Source: Bacteroidales bacterium | GTDB lineage: Bacteria > Bacteroidota > Bacteroidia > Bacteroidales > UBA932 | Assembly (NCBI GenBank): GCA_017626355.1 | Contig: JAGAIY010000001.1 | Location: 62,001 to 126,000 of the forward strand | Reading direction: 5' to 3' | DNA: 64,000 bases | Shown here: piece after piece, positions 52,168-60,461 of the stretch | Position numbering within the stretch: position 1 is the stretch's first letter | Layout of the letters: each line of letters begins with the position of its first letter | Made by a program: the position numbers and the translations under genes | Notes under the pieces: generated by a model | What the model was told of the DNA's origin: nothing | The model's database searches: none | What the model saw: only the letters and a program-made list of their open reading frames with translations

Positions 52168-53370
52168 ATGAAAAGGATAATATACATCATCGCGGCATTG
52201 ACAGCCGCAGCGGGCTGCAGCCTAAGCGAAACCGGACAGAGCCAGCGGCCGGACAGAGAGGACATATGGAAGAATCCTGCCTTCAATGCAGACTCATCTT
52301 CAACGGACAGGAAAAGGTGCTACATCACCGGACTGGACTACCCGGACGGCTACGACTGGAGAGCCGACTCCGAAAACGGGACGGTAAAATGTTCTCTTGT
52401 CGTCTTCACGGACGGCAGGCCCGTAATGAAGGTTCCTGTCGGGCATGAATATCATGTAAGTCCCGATCCGGACATGCACAGGGTCATCAAAGGCCATCTT
52501 TACACTGATTATTCGACTGAAGATGAGACCGTAATAAAGAAGGACGGACAGGAGATCTTCCGCTATCAGGGAAGGGAGATGATTCTCGGAATGGCCGTAT
52601 CCGACGGGGATATCTACACATTGGGCCAGCCCCGTCACGGGGACGGATTCGCATACAGGCGTAATGGAGAGATCCTTATCGGAAGCAGCTCCGGGCATGC
52701 CTTTCCGAGGCTCCAGCAAGACGGGGACACACTGTGCTTCGCCTTCAGCAAGCCTATAGAATCCGTCTCGGACACTGTGGAGAGATACTACCATGTCAGG
52801 AATGGAAAGACAAGCCAGGTGGCCGTGCGGGAGGATGTGAAGAAGGTCTGGGATGTAATATGGCACGACAGGAGAGCCTGTTATCTCGCAACGATGACCG
52901 GAGTATCGTCTCCTGTCGTCGTGAACGGGGAAAGCATGAAGGCGCTTGAGTTCTCTCAAGGAATCGACATGCTGACAAGCAGGCTCCTGTCAGCAGGAAA
53001 GTCACTTGGGACAGAAGCTGTATGTTCATACGGTTACAGCTATTCGAGCTGTCTGTGGATGGACGCCGTCAGGCACAGACAATTCTCAGGAGGCATGATT
53101 GTCAACGGGTTATGCACATCAGGAGACGGAATATGCTGTGTTCTGAACTCAGGAATGGCCGGACGGTCGGGAATCATATTCAGATGCGGCGAGAATTTCG
53201 ACATGCCGGACGGCTACGCAGCCATGGGGAACAGCCCTGTCGCCATGATGGACGGGATACTCCATGTGGGACTGTCGTCTCTGAATAAGGGCAGGCCTGT
53301 CATATGGAAAGACGGAAAGACGGAGGAAATTGACATCAATGGCATGATATGCACTCTCAGTGTGGACTGA
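52168..53370 (+). CDS. Lipoprotein of unknown function, beta-propeller-like
   Basis: I do not recognise a family. The 400-residue product has a lipoprotein signal (IAALTAAAGC, Cys17). A series of beta-hairpin units rich in DG and NG turns follows (VVFTDGRPVMKV, VIKKDGQEIFRYQG, AYRRNGEILIG, VVNGESMKAL, VIWKDGKTEEIDING), spaced about 40-60 residues apart, as in a propeller. It lies 18 bases downstream of comM. A surface or periplasmic location is expected. There is no evidence for an enzyme. Confidence 0.75.
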   Translation: MKRIIYIIAALTAAAGCSLSETGQSQRPDREDIWKNPAFNADSSSTDRKRCYITGLDYPDGYDWRADSENGTVKCSLVVFTDGRPVMKVPVGHEYHVSPDPDMHRVIKGHLYTDYSTEDETVIKKDGQEIFRYQGREMILGMAVSDGDIYTLGQPRHGDGFAYRRNGEILIGSSSGHAFPRLQQDGDTLCFAFSKPIESVSDTVERYYHVRNGKTSQVAVREDVKKVWDVIWHDRRACYLATMTGVSSPVVVNGESMKALEFSQGIDMLTSRLLSAGKSLGTEAVCSYGYSYSSCLWMDAVRHRQFSGGMIVNGLCTSGDGICCVLNSGMAGRSGIIFRCGENFDMPDGYAAMGNSPVAMMDGILHVGLSSLNKGRPVIWKDGKTEEIDINGMICTLSVD

Positions 53371-53396
53371 CATCTTCAATAATCCGGAAAAACCTT

Positions 53397-53404
53397 TATC
53401 TTTG
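53397..53404 (+). promoter_or_regulatory. -7 element at the tsaE start
   Basis: TATCTTTG ends only four bases before the tsaE ATG at 53409. Transcription from it would start at or near the start codon, giving a leaderless or nearly leaderless message. Confidence 0.6.
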
Positions 53405-53408
53405 CCGC

Positions 53409-53831
53409 ATGAAACATGAAATCATCATAAACGGAATCGAAGACCTTGACAGGGCCGCCGCCGAGTTCCTCAAGGAAATAGGAGACAATACGCTTGTGGC
53501 ATTCTATGCCCCGATGGGATCGGGAAAGACCACATTCACCACTGCCATATGCAGGGTTCTGGGTGTGACGGACCCTGTAGGCTCACCAACTTTCGCCATC
53601 GTAAACGAGTATATGAGGGAAGACGGAGACCCGATGTACCATTTCGATTTCTATAGGATCAACAAACTTGCTGAAGCGGTCGAGATCGGATTGTACGACT
53701 ACCTTGACAGCGGTTGTCTCTGCATAATGGAGTGGCCGGAAAACATAGAAGAACTGCTTCCGGAAGAGACTCTGAAGGTGAATATCTGCGTCAACCCTGA
53801 CCAGTCACGTACGGTCAGCTGGGAAGACTAA
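53409..53831 (+). CDS. tsaE: tRNA threonylcarbamoyladenosine biosynthesis ATPase TsaE
   Basis: The 140-residue product has Walker A APMGSGKTTFTTAIC, SPTFAIVNEY (switch region), HFDFYRI, GLYDYLDSGCLCIMEWPENI and a short tail. TsaE works with TsaB and TsaD to make t6A at position 37 of ANN-decoding tRNAs. A longer frame from 53349 crosses the previous gene and the promoter; the start at 53409 gives the family length. It ends at a strong terminator. Confidence 0.95.
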   Translation: MKHEIIINGIEDLDRAAAEFLKEIGDNTLVAFYAPMGSGKTTFTTAICRVLGVTDPVGSPTFAIVNEYMREDGDPMYHFDFYRINKLAEAVEIGLYDYLDSGCLCIMEWPENIEELLPEETLKVNICVNPDQSRTVSWED

Positions 53832-53856
53832 ATCTGATTACAAGATAATAAAAAGG

Positions 53857-53894
53857 CTCCGGTGGAACAAATTTCACAACTTGTTCCACCGGAG
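53857..53894 (+). terminator. Terminator after tsaE
   Basis: CTCCGGTGGAACAA (53857-53870) pairs perfectly with TTGTTCCACCGGAG (53881-53894) over a ten-base loop. A tract precedes and TTATTTCTT follows. The rest of the gap to 54076 is AT-rich and I see nothing in it. Confidence 0.88.
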
Positions 53895-54076
53895 TTATTT
53901 CTTAATAAAGGTAGTGTTAGGTCTGTACAATATTTTCAAAAATAGATACAGCGAAATACAAGACTGGTGCAATTTGCGTAGAATTATCCTCATATGGCGA
54001 AAATCCACTATTTATAACCAATTAACAGATAATTTGTCGCATTTTACATAATATTTTACTGATAATACAAGAATTA

Positions 54077-54985
54077 TTAATAGAGTGCAAACAGAGCTGA
54101 ACCGGAACCAGACATGCTGGCATATACGGCTCCGCAGTCATAAAGCGAGCGTTTGATAGCTGCGAGCTCAGGATACTTCGCGAATACGGTTTCCTCGAAA
54201 TCATTTACAAGAAGACCATCCCATTCCTCTATAGGCTTTGCAAGAACTTCTATCAACGGGAGTTCAGGAAGATGCGGTCTGATTCCACCGTATGCGTCCT
54301 TGGTGGACACTGCTATTCCTGCAGGAGTTATGACCTGTATGTCATAAGAGGACAGATCAATATCGTATGGAGTGAGGATCTCTCCTCTTCCCTGGCCTCT
54401 CATCGGGCGATTATATATAAAGAAGGCACAGTCGCTTCCAAGCTCTGCAGCATAGGCTGCAAGCTGTTCCTGAGTAATATTCAGAGAACATAACTCATTG
54501 AGCATCTTGAGGGCGAAAGCAGCATCTGAAGAACCGCCACCAAGGCCGGCTCCAACCGGCGAGGTCTTCTCGAGGAAGATCTTGACAGGAGGAAGATCAA
54601 AATCCCTTGACAGAATTGTATAGGCCTTTGCACAAAGGTCCTTGAGCGGATCCCAATCCACACCTTCCTCCCTCGCGATGGTAATCATTAGCTTACCATC
54701 ATCGGATATGCCCTGCACGAGTTTCGGGGCATCATTTTCAGCCCTTTCGACACCGAAGACGCCTTCCGGCTTCTCACTTGCCTGAGATGGAGCCAGCTGA
54801 TCCGGGCCATATTTCGCAAAAAGAGCAGCAGAAGTGCGGCTGTAATCATCGCCTATCACGATCTCAAGCGTATCTGATATTCCGAAATAAGGGACAAACA
54901 AGGTATCGAGTTCATGGAAACCGTCTTCCCTCTTGCGCAAGACATTGAGTCCCAGGTTGATCTTTACATTTGGATTGGTTATCAT
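54077..54985 (-). CDS. ispE: 4-diphosphocytidyl-2-C-methyl-D-erythritol kinase IspE
   Basis: From this start the protein has 302 residues. It opens NVKINLGLNVLRKREDGFHELDTLF and has the GHMP kinase ATP motif SPVGAGLGGGSSDAAFAL and the C-terminal SMSGSGSALFALY. IspE phosphorylates CDP-methylerythritol in the non-mevalonate isoprenoid pathway. An insertion of about 40 residues (roughly 45-85) follows the first strand pair. The frame continues upstream through the palindromic element at 55001-55100, which gives a Pro/Gly-rich non-family leader, so I place the start at 54985. Confidence 0.93.
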   Translation of the reverse strand: MITNPNVKINLGLNVLRKREDGFHELDTLFVPYFGISDTLEIVIGDDYSRTSAALFAKYGPDQLAPSQASEKPEGVFGVERAENDAPKLVQGISDDGKLMITIAREEGVDWDPLKDLCAKAYTILSRDFDLPPVKIFLEKTSPVGAGLGGGSSDAAFALKMLNELCSLNITQEQLAAYAAELGSDCAFFIYNRPMRGQGRGEILTPYDIDLSSYDIQVITPAGIAVSTKDAYGGIRPHLPELPLIEVLAKPIEEWDGLLVNDFEETVFAKYPELAAIKRSLYDCGAVYASMSGSGSALFALY

Positions 54986-55000
54986 AGCTTCCTGCTTCCC

Positions 55001-55100
55001 TGCAGGCATAGCCGTGTGTGGAGAAGACATGCCACCCCCGGCTAGGGGGGTGCCTCCCGCAGGGAGGTGGGGGTCGACGGAACACACGGCTATGTCTGCA
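55001..55100. repeat. 100-bp palindromic intergenic element (REP/MITE-like)
   Basis: TGCAGGCATAGCCGTGTGT (55001-55019) is matched by ACACACGGCTATGTCTGCA (55082-55100), 19 bp with one mismatch. Inside are C5 and G6 tracts and a CCTCCC-GCA-GGGAGG hairpin (55053-55067). Together they fill the gap between sufD and ispE. No target-site duplication is evident. Confidence 0.75.
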
Positions 55101-55102
55101 GA

Positions 55103-55759
55103 TTACATGTTACGTATTATGTTTCTGATATTTGATTCGTATTCAGATAAAAGCGACTCACGCTGAGCATCGTCCTTCACATTTTCCAGAACCGGAGCGA
55201 TGAACGATATCATCTGCAGCACCTTGGCATCTTCAAGGGATATTCCGCGTGAACGCATATAGAACTGCTCGTCTTCGTTGAGGCGGCCGATCGTCGCTCC
55301 ATGCGAACATTTCACATCATCGGCATAGATCTCCAGCTGAGGCTTGGTGTCGATTCTGGCCTTGTCGGAAAGCAGCAGGTTGTGGTTTTCCTGATATGCC
55401 TCCGTCCTCTGAGCGTCCTGAGCCACGATGATCTTTCCATAGAAGTCCACCCTTGACTCTCCGCCGGCCATGCCTTTGAAAAGCTGACGAGAACGGCAGT
55501 GAGGCACCTTATGATACATATCGACAGCCATCTTGACCTTCTCGTTTCCGTCACATACATAGACACCGTAAAGGTTGGCTTCAGCCCCTTCCCCGACCAG
55601 TTCCACATCAATCTTCATATCGCACGACGTCCCCGGCAATGCAAGGATCACAATATCCGCCTTCGCATCCTTCTCCACCACGATCCTTTCAGGGACACCG
55701 CCTACATCCCGATATACTTTATGCAGAACGCTGCCTGCACTCACATTCAACTCATTCAT
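55103..55759 (-). CDS. sufD: Short SufD-like Fe-S cluster assembly protein
   Basis: The 218-residue product contains the SufD/SufB core beta-helix and C-terminal helices: YHKVPHCRSRQLFKGMAGGESRVDFYGKIIVAQDAQRTEAYQENHNLLLSDKARIDTKPQLEIYADDVKCSHGATIG and FYMRSRGIS. Usual SufD is about 400-450 residues; the N-terminal helical domain is absent and the sufC gene ends six bases upstream, so there is no room for it. With SufB and SufC it forms the scaffold for cluster assembly. The short form may be natural for this lineage. Confidence 0.88.
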   Translation of the reverse strand: MNELNVSAGSVLHKVYRDVGGVPERIVVEKDAKADIVILALPGTSCDMKIDVELVGEGAEANLYGVYVCDGNEKVKMAVDMYHKVPHCRSRQLFKGMAGGESRVDFYGKIIVAQDAQRTEAYQENHNLLLSDKARIDTKPQLEIYADDVKCSHGATIGRLNEDEQFYMRSRGISLEDAKVLQMISFIAPVLENVKDDAQRESLLSEYESNIRNIIRNM

Positions 55760-55765
55760 AACGCA

Positions 55766-56515
55766 TTACAAGCTATCGTAACCCTTCTCTTCAATCTCCG
55801 CCACAAGCTCCTTGCCGGCAGTCTTCACGATCTTTCCATCCTTGAGCACATGCACCACATCCGGAACGATGTAGTCCAGAAGCCTCTGGTAATGGGTGAT
55901 GACTATAGCCGCCTTCTCCGGAGTATGGAGAGCGTTCACTCCATTCGCCACTATCCTGAGGGCATCGACGTCAAGTCCGCTGTCGGTCTCATCGAGGATG
56001 GCAAGAGTCGGATCGAGCATGGCCATCTGGAAGATCTCGTTACGCTTCTTCTCTCCACCGGAGAAGCCCACATTGACTTCACGCTTAGCGAATTCAGGCT
56101 TCATCTGCACGAAGGCCATCTTCTCCCTGAGGAGCTTAAGGAAATCTCCCGCCTTCAGCGGTTCCAGTCCCTTGCCTGTACGATGGGCATTGACCGCCGT
56201 CTTCATGAAGTTGGTAATGCTCACACCCGGAATCTCCACAGGATACTGGAAAGACAGGAAGAGACCTGCCCAGGCCCTTTCCTCAGGAGACATTGCCAGA
56301 AGGTCCTGGCCCATGAACTCCACCTTTCCCTCAGTCACCGTGAACTGAGGCTTTCCGGCCAGGACTGCAGACAGGGTACTTTTGCCGGCTCCGTTAGGGC
56401 CCATCACAGCATGAATCTCGCCTTTACGGATGACCAGATCCACACCTTTGAGAATCTCCTTGTCCTCAACCGAGGCTCTCAGGCCTTCAACTTTCAATAA
56501 TATATCGTTTGCCAT
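55766..56515 (-). CDS. sufC: Fe-S cluster assembly ATPase SufC
   Basis: The 249-residue product starts MANDILLKVEGLRASVEDKEILKGVDL and has Walker A MGPNGAGKSTLSAVLAG, FSGGEKKRNEIFQMA and ILDETDSGLDVDALR, all typical of SufC. It powers the SufBCD scaffold. An open frame to 56584 runs into pnuC and is rejected. It lies ten bases after pnuC. Confidence 0.96.
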   Translation of the reverse strand: MANDILLKVEGLRASVEDKEILKGVDLVIRKGEIHAVMGPNGAGKSTLSAVLAGKPQFTVTEGKVEFMGQDLLAMSPEERAWAGLFLSFQYPVEIPGVSITNFMKTAVNAHRTGKGLEPLKAGDFLKLLREKMAFVQMKPEFAKREVNVGFSGGEKKRNEIFQMAMLDPTLAILDETDSGLDVDALRIVANGVNALHTPEKAAIVITHYQRLLDYIVPDVVHVLKDGKIVKTAGKELVAEIEEKGYDSL

Positions 56516-56525
56516 AAGCTTTATT

Positions 56526-57152
56526 TTATGCATTCTTTCTATAAAGTCTGTACCATGTGAACAGCGACCATATGCCGTTGACAAGGTAAAGACAGCTGAC
56601 TACAGGCATGAACACCAGTCCAGCCTTGAGATAAAGGGTAAGGTTGGCTATATTCACAAACAGCCATGCGATCCAGCAGTCCCATTTCTTGAGTGCGGAC
56701 AGGGTCTGGGCCGCAAGTATGAGCACAGTCACGCAGCAGTCAAGGTAAGGGAGAGGATTGGTCGTCATGCTCATAAGCCAGCCCCACACAAGGGCAAGCA
56801 CAAGCACAAGGGCAACCGTCATGCCCCTCTGAGGCCAGGTGAGCATCGACACCTTGAGTTCACCGCTTTTCTCCGAGCTTTCCTCCGACTCCTTCGGATG
56901 GCTCCACCTGTACTGACCCATTATATTGATACCCAGCGATATAGGCTGAAGTATCAGATTCGCGTACAGACTCTTCTGCCAGAACATGAAGAAAAGCAGG
57001 GCCGTGTAGACATATCCCACATAGAAGTTATACCTGCTGTTCCTTCCCGCAAGAAAAACAGTGGTAAGTCCGAACAGGGCAGACAGCAGATCTATCAGCA
57101 GGACAGGCTTTCCGCCCATCTCGAAAAGTATTGTATTCCAGAATTCCATCAT
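56526..57152 (-). CDS. pnuC: PnuC-family nicotinamide riboside/mononucleotide transporter
   Basis: The 208-residue membrane protein has about seven spans and the PnuC motifs [71 protein letters not shown] and [14 protein letters not shown]. It takes up an NAD precursor. It is inserted between sufB (four-base overlap) and sufC, an uncommon arrangement that ties it to the suf transcript. A vitamin B1 (PnuT-like) substrate is also possible in this family. Confidence 0.9.
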   Translation of the reverse strand: MMEFWNTILFEMGGKPVLLIDLLSALFGLTTVFLAGRNSRYNFYVGYVYTALLFFMFWQKSLYANLILQPISLGINIMGQYRWSHPKESEESSEKSGELKVSMLTWPQRGMTVALVLVLALVWGWLMSMTTNPLPYLDCCVTVLILAAQTLSALKKWDCWIAWLFVNIANLTLYLKAGLVFMPVVSCLYLVNGIWSLFTWYRLYRKNA

Positions 57153-58588
57153 CCTACAGAGCCCTCCAATGATACCTGAAGCAGTTTCTGCGCCTCGACG
57201 GCAAACTCCATAGGAAGCTTCGAAAGCACCTCACGGGCATAACCGTTCACGATAAGTCCGACCGCTTCCTCCGGACCTATTCCCCTCTGGTTGCAATAGA
57301 AGAGCTGGTCTTCGCTGATCTTCGACGTCGTCGCCTCATGCTCCACAATCGCAGTATTGTTTGCATTCTCAATGTAAGGGAAGGTATGGGCACCGCATCT
57401 GTCGCCTATCAGAAGGCTGTCGCACTGAGAATAGTTGCGGGCATTGTCCGCTCCCGGGAGCATCTTTACCAGACCCCTGTAGCTGTTCTGGCTGCGTCCT
57501 GCCGAGATTCCCTTGCTGATGATCCTGCTTCGGGTATTCCGGCCTATATGGATCATCTTGGTTCCGGTATCAGCCTGCTGCATGTTGTTGGTCACTGCAA
57601 CGGAATAGAATTCGGAAGAAGAATTGTCTCCCTTGAGGATGGTTGAAGGATATTTCCATGTAATGGCGGATCCTGTCTCCACCTGAGTCCATGAAAGATG
57701 ACTTCCCGAACCCTTGCATATGCCTCTCTTGGTCACGAAATTGAAGATACCTCCCTTTCCCTGGGCATCACCCGGATACCAGTTCTGGACTGTGGAGTAC
57801 TTCACCTCCGCATCCTTTTCCACGATGATCTCGACTACAGCCGCATGAAGCTGGTTCTCGTCACGCATCGGAGCCGTACAGCCTTCCATATAGCTTACAT
57901 ACGAGCCCTCGTCAGCAACGATCAGCGTCCTCTCGAACTGGCCTGTTCCGGCAGCATTGATACGGAAATAGCTCGACAGCTCCATCGGACAGCGGACTCC
58001 CTTCGGAATATAGCAGAACGAACCGTCACTGAAGACAGCTGAGTTCAGGGCCGCATAGAAATTATCACCTACAGGAACCACTGACGCAAGATATTTCTTC
58101 ACAAGGTCCGGATGCTCCCTGACGGCCTCCGAAAACGAGCAGAAGATTATACCCTTCTCCGCCAGAGCCGCACGGAAGGTGGTCGTTACCGAAACAGAAT
58201 CGAAGACAGCATCCACCGCCACTCCTGCAAGAGCAGCACGCTCATGGAGCGGAATTCCCAGCTTGTCAAATGTCTTCTCCAGCTCCGGATCGATTTCCTT
58301 CGGACGGTCTTCGTCCTTCTTGGGAGCCGCATAATAGATTATGTCCTGAAAATCTATTTCAGGGATATCAAGGTGAGCCCACTGCGGAAGAGGCATCTTC
58401 TGCCAGCGGCGGAATGCATCCAGACGGAACTCGAGCATCCACTCCGGCTCCTGCTTCTTCGCAGAAATAAGGCGTATTATATCTTCATTGAGACCTTTCG
58501 GTATGAACTCCTGCTCCACATCTGTCACGAAGCCATGTTCATATTCCTTGTCCGCAAGGCCCTCCAGTATTTCTTTGTCTTTACTCAT
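57149..58588 (-). CDS. sufB: Fe-S cluster assembly protein SufB
   Basis: From this start the protein has 479 residues, beginning [20 protein letters not shown]. It contains [85 protein letters not shown] and [23 protein letters not shown], all standard SufB. It is the scaffold on which clusters form. The Met at 58621 is open but less like the family start. First gene of sufB-pnuC-sufC-sufD(-ispE). Confidence 0.97.
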   Translation of the reverse strand: MSKDKEILEGLADKEYEHGFVTDVEQEFIPKGLNEDIIRLISAKKQEPEWMLEFRLDAFRRWQKMPLPQWAHLDIPEIDFQDIIYYAAPKKDEDRPKEIDPELEKTFDKLGIPLHERAALAGVAVDAVFDSVSVTTTFRAALAEKGIIFCSFSEAVREHPDLVKKYLASVVPVGDNFYAALNSAVFSDGSFCYIPKGVRCPMELSSYFRINAAGTGQFERTLIVADEGSYVSYMEGCTAPMRDENQLHAAVVEIIVEKDAEVKYSTVQNWYPGDAQGKGGIFNFVTKRGICKGSGSHLSWTQVETGSAITWKYPSTILKGDNSSSEFYSVAVTNNMQQADTGTKMIHIGRNTRSRIISKGISAGRSQNSYRGLVKMLPGADNARNYSQCDSLLIGDRCGAHTFPYIENANNTAIVEHEATTSKISEDQLFYCNQRGIGPEEAVGLIVNGYAREVLSKLPMEFAVEAQKLLQVSLEGSVG

Positions 58589-58638
58589 AACGAAACTGCT
58601 ATCATGCAAGGTCAAGGCCACTTATGACCCCGAACATG

Positions 58639-58646
58639 CAAAGATA
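58639..58646 (-). promoter_or_regulatory. -7 element for the suf operon
   Basis: The minus strand reads TATCTTTG 50 bases before the chosen sufB start. No exact -33 box is seen. Confidence 0.7.
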
Positions 58647-58684
58647 GCAGTTTTATTGTAAAGTGACGCCACCGGCGTCATCTA

Positions 58685-59527
58685 TCAGAACTCAAAAACG
58701 ACAGGAACAGTAAGTTTTACGTTTCTCTTCTCCCCGTTATACTCGGCAGGCTTCCATTTCGGAGACTTCTTCACCACTCTGACAGCCTCGTTATTCAAGG
58801 TCTGATCGGTTCCGAAGATAGGATTCACATCCCTGACCGCACCGTCCTTGCCTACAACAAATTCAACCACGACCGTCCTGAGTCCCTCTCCCTGAACTGC
58901 AGAATAATCCAGCTGGGAATTTACCCACAGGGTGAAATCGCTCAGGGTTCCGCCCTGGAATTCAGGATTGGTCAGACCGGCCTTTCTTCTGAGCTCGGCA
59001 TTGCGCTCTTCCCACTTCAATTCCATATCCCTGAGATATTCCATATGCCAGTCCATGTGGTCTACACGCGGATAGGCAGGCTTTCTTGCCGCAAGTTCCT
59101 TTGGAGCGTGCTTATGATTCTCGATGGTCTTCTTCAGCTTTCCTTTCCTGAACTCTCCCACATAAACGGAACCATCCTTTCTGAAAAGGGTGTCGATTCC
59201 ATGGTATTGTCCGTTCTTGAAAAAACCGGTGAAGACAATGCCGTTGTCCCTGTAGAGACGGCCATAACCTGTAGCCTTTCCCTTCTTGTAGTTTCCCCAA
59301 TAGAGTTCTCCATTAGGTCTGTAGCACACGCAGTCACCCTGAGGAACGCCCTTTACAAAGGAGCCCATGACAAGTCCGTCCTTATAGTCATACATGACTC
59401 CCTTTCCTTCAGGCCAGTTACCTGTATAATGAAAGCCATCACCGACAATTGTAGTGTCGCGCTTCTGCGCTGACAATGACATCGACATCAATAACGCCAA
59501 TGACATGATTATGTATCTCGCTTTCAT
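58685..59527 (-). CDS. MORN-repeat protein with TonB C-terminal domain
   Basis: The 280-residue product has a signal peptide (IIMSLALLMSMSLSAQ). Five to six MORN-like repeats span about 28-135 (YTGNWPEGKGVMYDYKDG, YWGNYKKGKATGYGRLYRDNG, FTGFFKNGQYHGIDTLFRKDG, YVGEFRKGK). A TonB C-terminal domain spans about 195-280 (VVVEFVVGKDGAVRDVNPIFG, VVKKSPKWKPAEYNGEKRNVKLTVPVVF). There is no inner-membrane anchor besides the signal, so it is not a standard TonB energiser; an envelope structural or regulatory role is more likely. Monocistronic by position. Confidence 0.82.
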   Translation of the reverse strand: MKARYIIMSLALLMSMSLSAQKRDTTIVGDGFHYTGNWPEGKGVMYDYKDGLVMGSFVKGVPQGDCVCYRPNGELYWGNYKKGKATGYGRLYRDNGIVFTGFFKNGQYHGIDTLFRKDGSVYVGEFRKGKLKKTIENHKHAPKELAARKPAYPRVDHMDWHMEYLRDMELKWEERNAELRRKAGLTNPEFQGGTLSDFTLWVNSQLDYSAVQGEGLRTVVVEFVVGKDGAVRDVNPIFGTDQTLNNEAVRVVKKSPKWKPAEYNGEKRNVKLTVPVVFEF

Positions 59528-59584
59528 GGTATTGATGGTTTAGTATTTGGCTTAAAGTTAATGAAACATTCCGACAAAAACAAA

Positions 59585-59622
59585 AAGATTGCCACAAAAA
59601 CACAAGTTTTTGTAACAATCTT
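59585..59622 (-). terminator. Terminator after nagB
   Basis: AAGATTG and CAATCTT, then ACAAAAAC and GTTTTTGT, pair around a four-base loop with one 2x2 internal mismatch. On the minus strand it is followed by TTTGTTTTTG. It separates nagB from the MORN gene. Confidence 0.85.
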
Positions 59623-59664
59623 AACAAAACAGGCCGAAAAAACTTTCGAACCGCTATCTGCAGC

Positions 59665-60450
59665 CTAAAGTTTTTCGATATCCTTGAAATATCTGTAAGT
59701 GCTGACCTTGAGTTCTCCTACCGCCTGCTCGTCCGCCACGATGATGCCATGCTGATGGGCCTGAAGGGCAGAAAGCGTGCACTTGTGAGAATATGCGCCC
59801 TCGATAGCTTCCTTGAGAGCCGGACCCTTCTTGTGTCCGAAAGCAAGCACCATAACTTCCTTCGCATCCATCACGGTACCCACACCCACTGTAAGGGCTG
59901 TTGTAGGAACCTTGCTTACATCACCGTCGAAGAAACGTGAGTTCACGAGGATGGTGTCATATGTAAGGCTCTTTACACGTGTACGCGAAACAAGTGAAGA
60001 GAATGGCTCGTTGAATGCGAGATGTCCGTCCTCGCCTACTCCACCCATGAAGAGGTCGATACCGCCTGCCTCGACAATCTTGGCCTCATAGGCAGCACAC
60101 TCAGCTACGAGATCCTCGGCATTGCCGTTAAGGATGTTGATATTCTCCTTAGGAACATCCACATGGTCGAAGAAATTGCGTGCCATGAAGGAGTGGTAGC
60201 TTTCCGGATGCTCCTCAGGAAGGCCTACATACTCATCCATGTTGAAAGTGATGACATTCTTGAAAGACACCTCACCGGCCTGATACATCCTGATGAGTTC
60301 CTTGTAGGTTCCTACCGGAGTTCCTCCTGTAGGAAGACCGAGTACGAAAGGCTGGTCTGTAACTTCCGCCTTTGCCTTGATTCTTGAAACGATGTACTTT
60401 GCAGCCCAAACCGATCCTGCATGTGCGTCCTGTTCGATAATAAGTCTCAT
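59665..60450 (-). CDS. nagB: Glucosamine-6-phosphate deaminase NagB
   Basis: The 261-residue protein matches E. coli NagB in numbering. It has [24 protein letters not shown] (Asp72) and [14 protein letters not shown] (Asp141, His143, Glu148). It converts glucosamine-6-phosphate to fructose-6-phosphate and ammonia. It lies 11 bases after a NagB-like/PIG-L fusion gene and precedes a terminator, so it ends an amino-sugar operon that starts at or beyond the GH2 gene. Confidence 0.96.
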   Translation of the reverse strand: MRLIIEQDAHAGSVWAAKYIVSRIKAKAEVTDQPFVLGLPTGGTPVGTYKELIRMYQAGEVSFKNVITFNMDEYVGLPEEHPESYHSFMARNFFDHVDVPKENINILNGNAEDLVAECAAYEAKIVEAGGIDLFMGGVGEDGHLAFNEPFSSLVSRTRVKSLTYDTILVNSRFFDGDVSKVPTTALTVGVGTVMDAKEVMVLAFGHKKGPALKEAIEGAYSHKCTLSALQAHQHGIIVADEQAVGELKVSTYRYFKDIEKL

Positions 60451-60461
60451 ATAAATCTGGT

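Noticed and set aside
54986..55087. Longer N-terminus for IspE
   Set aside because: The extra 34 residues are encoded by the 100-bp palindrome and are Pro/Gly-rich. The family start MITNPNVKINLGLN lies at 54985.
55001..55100. Intact MITE with target-site duplication
   Set aside because: The terminal repeats are good, but the flanking bases do not form a direct duplication, so I keep it only as a palindromic repeat.
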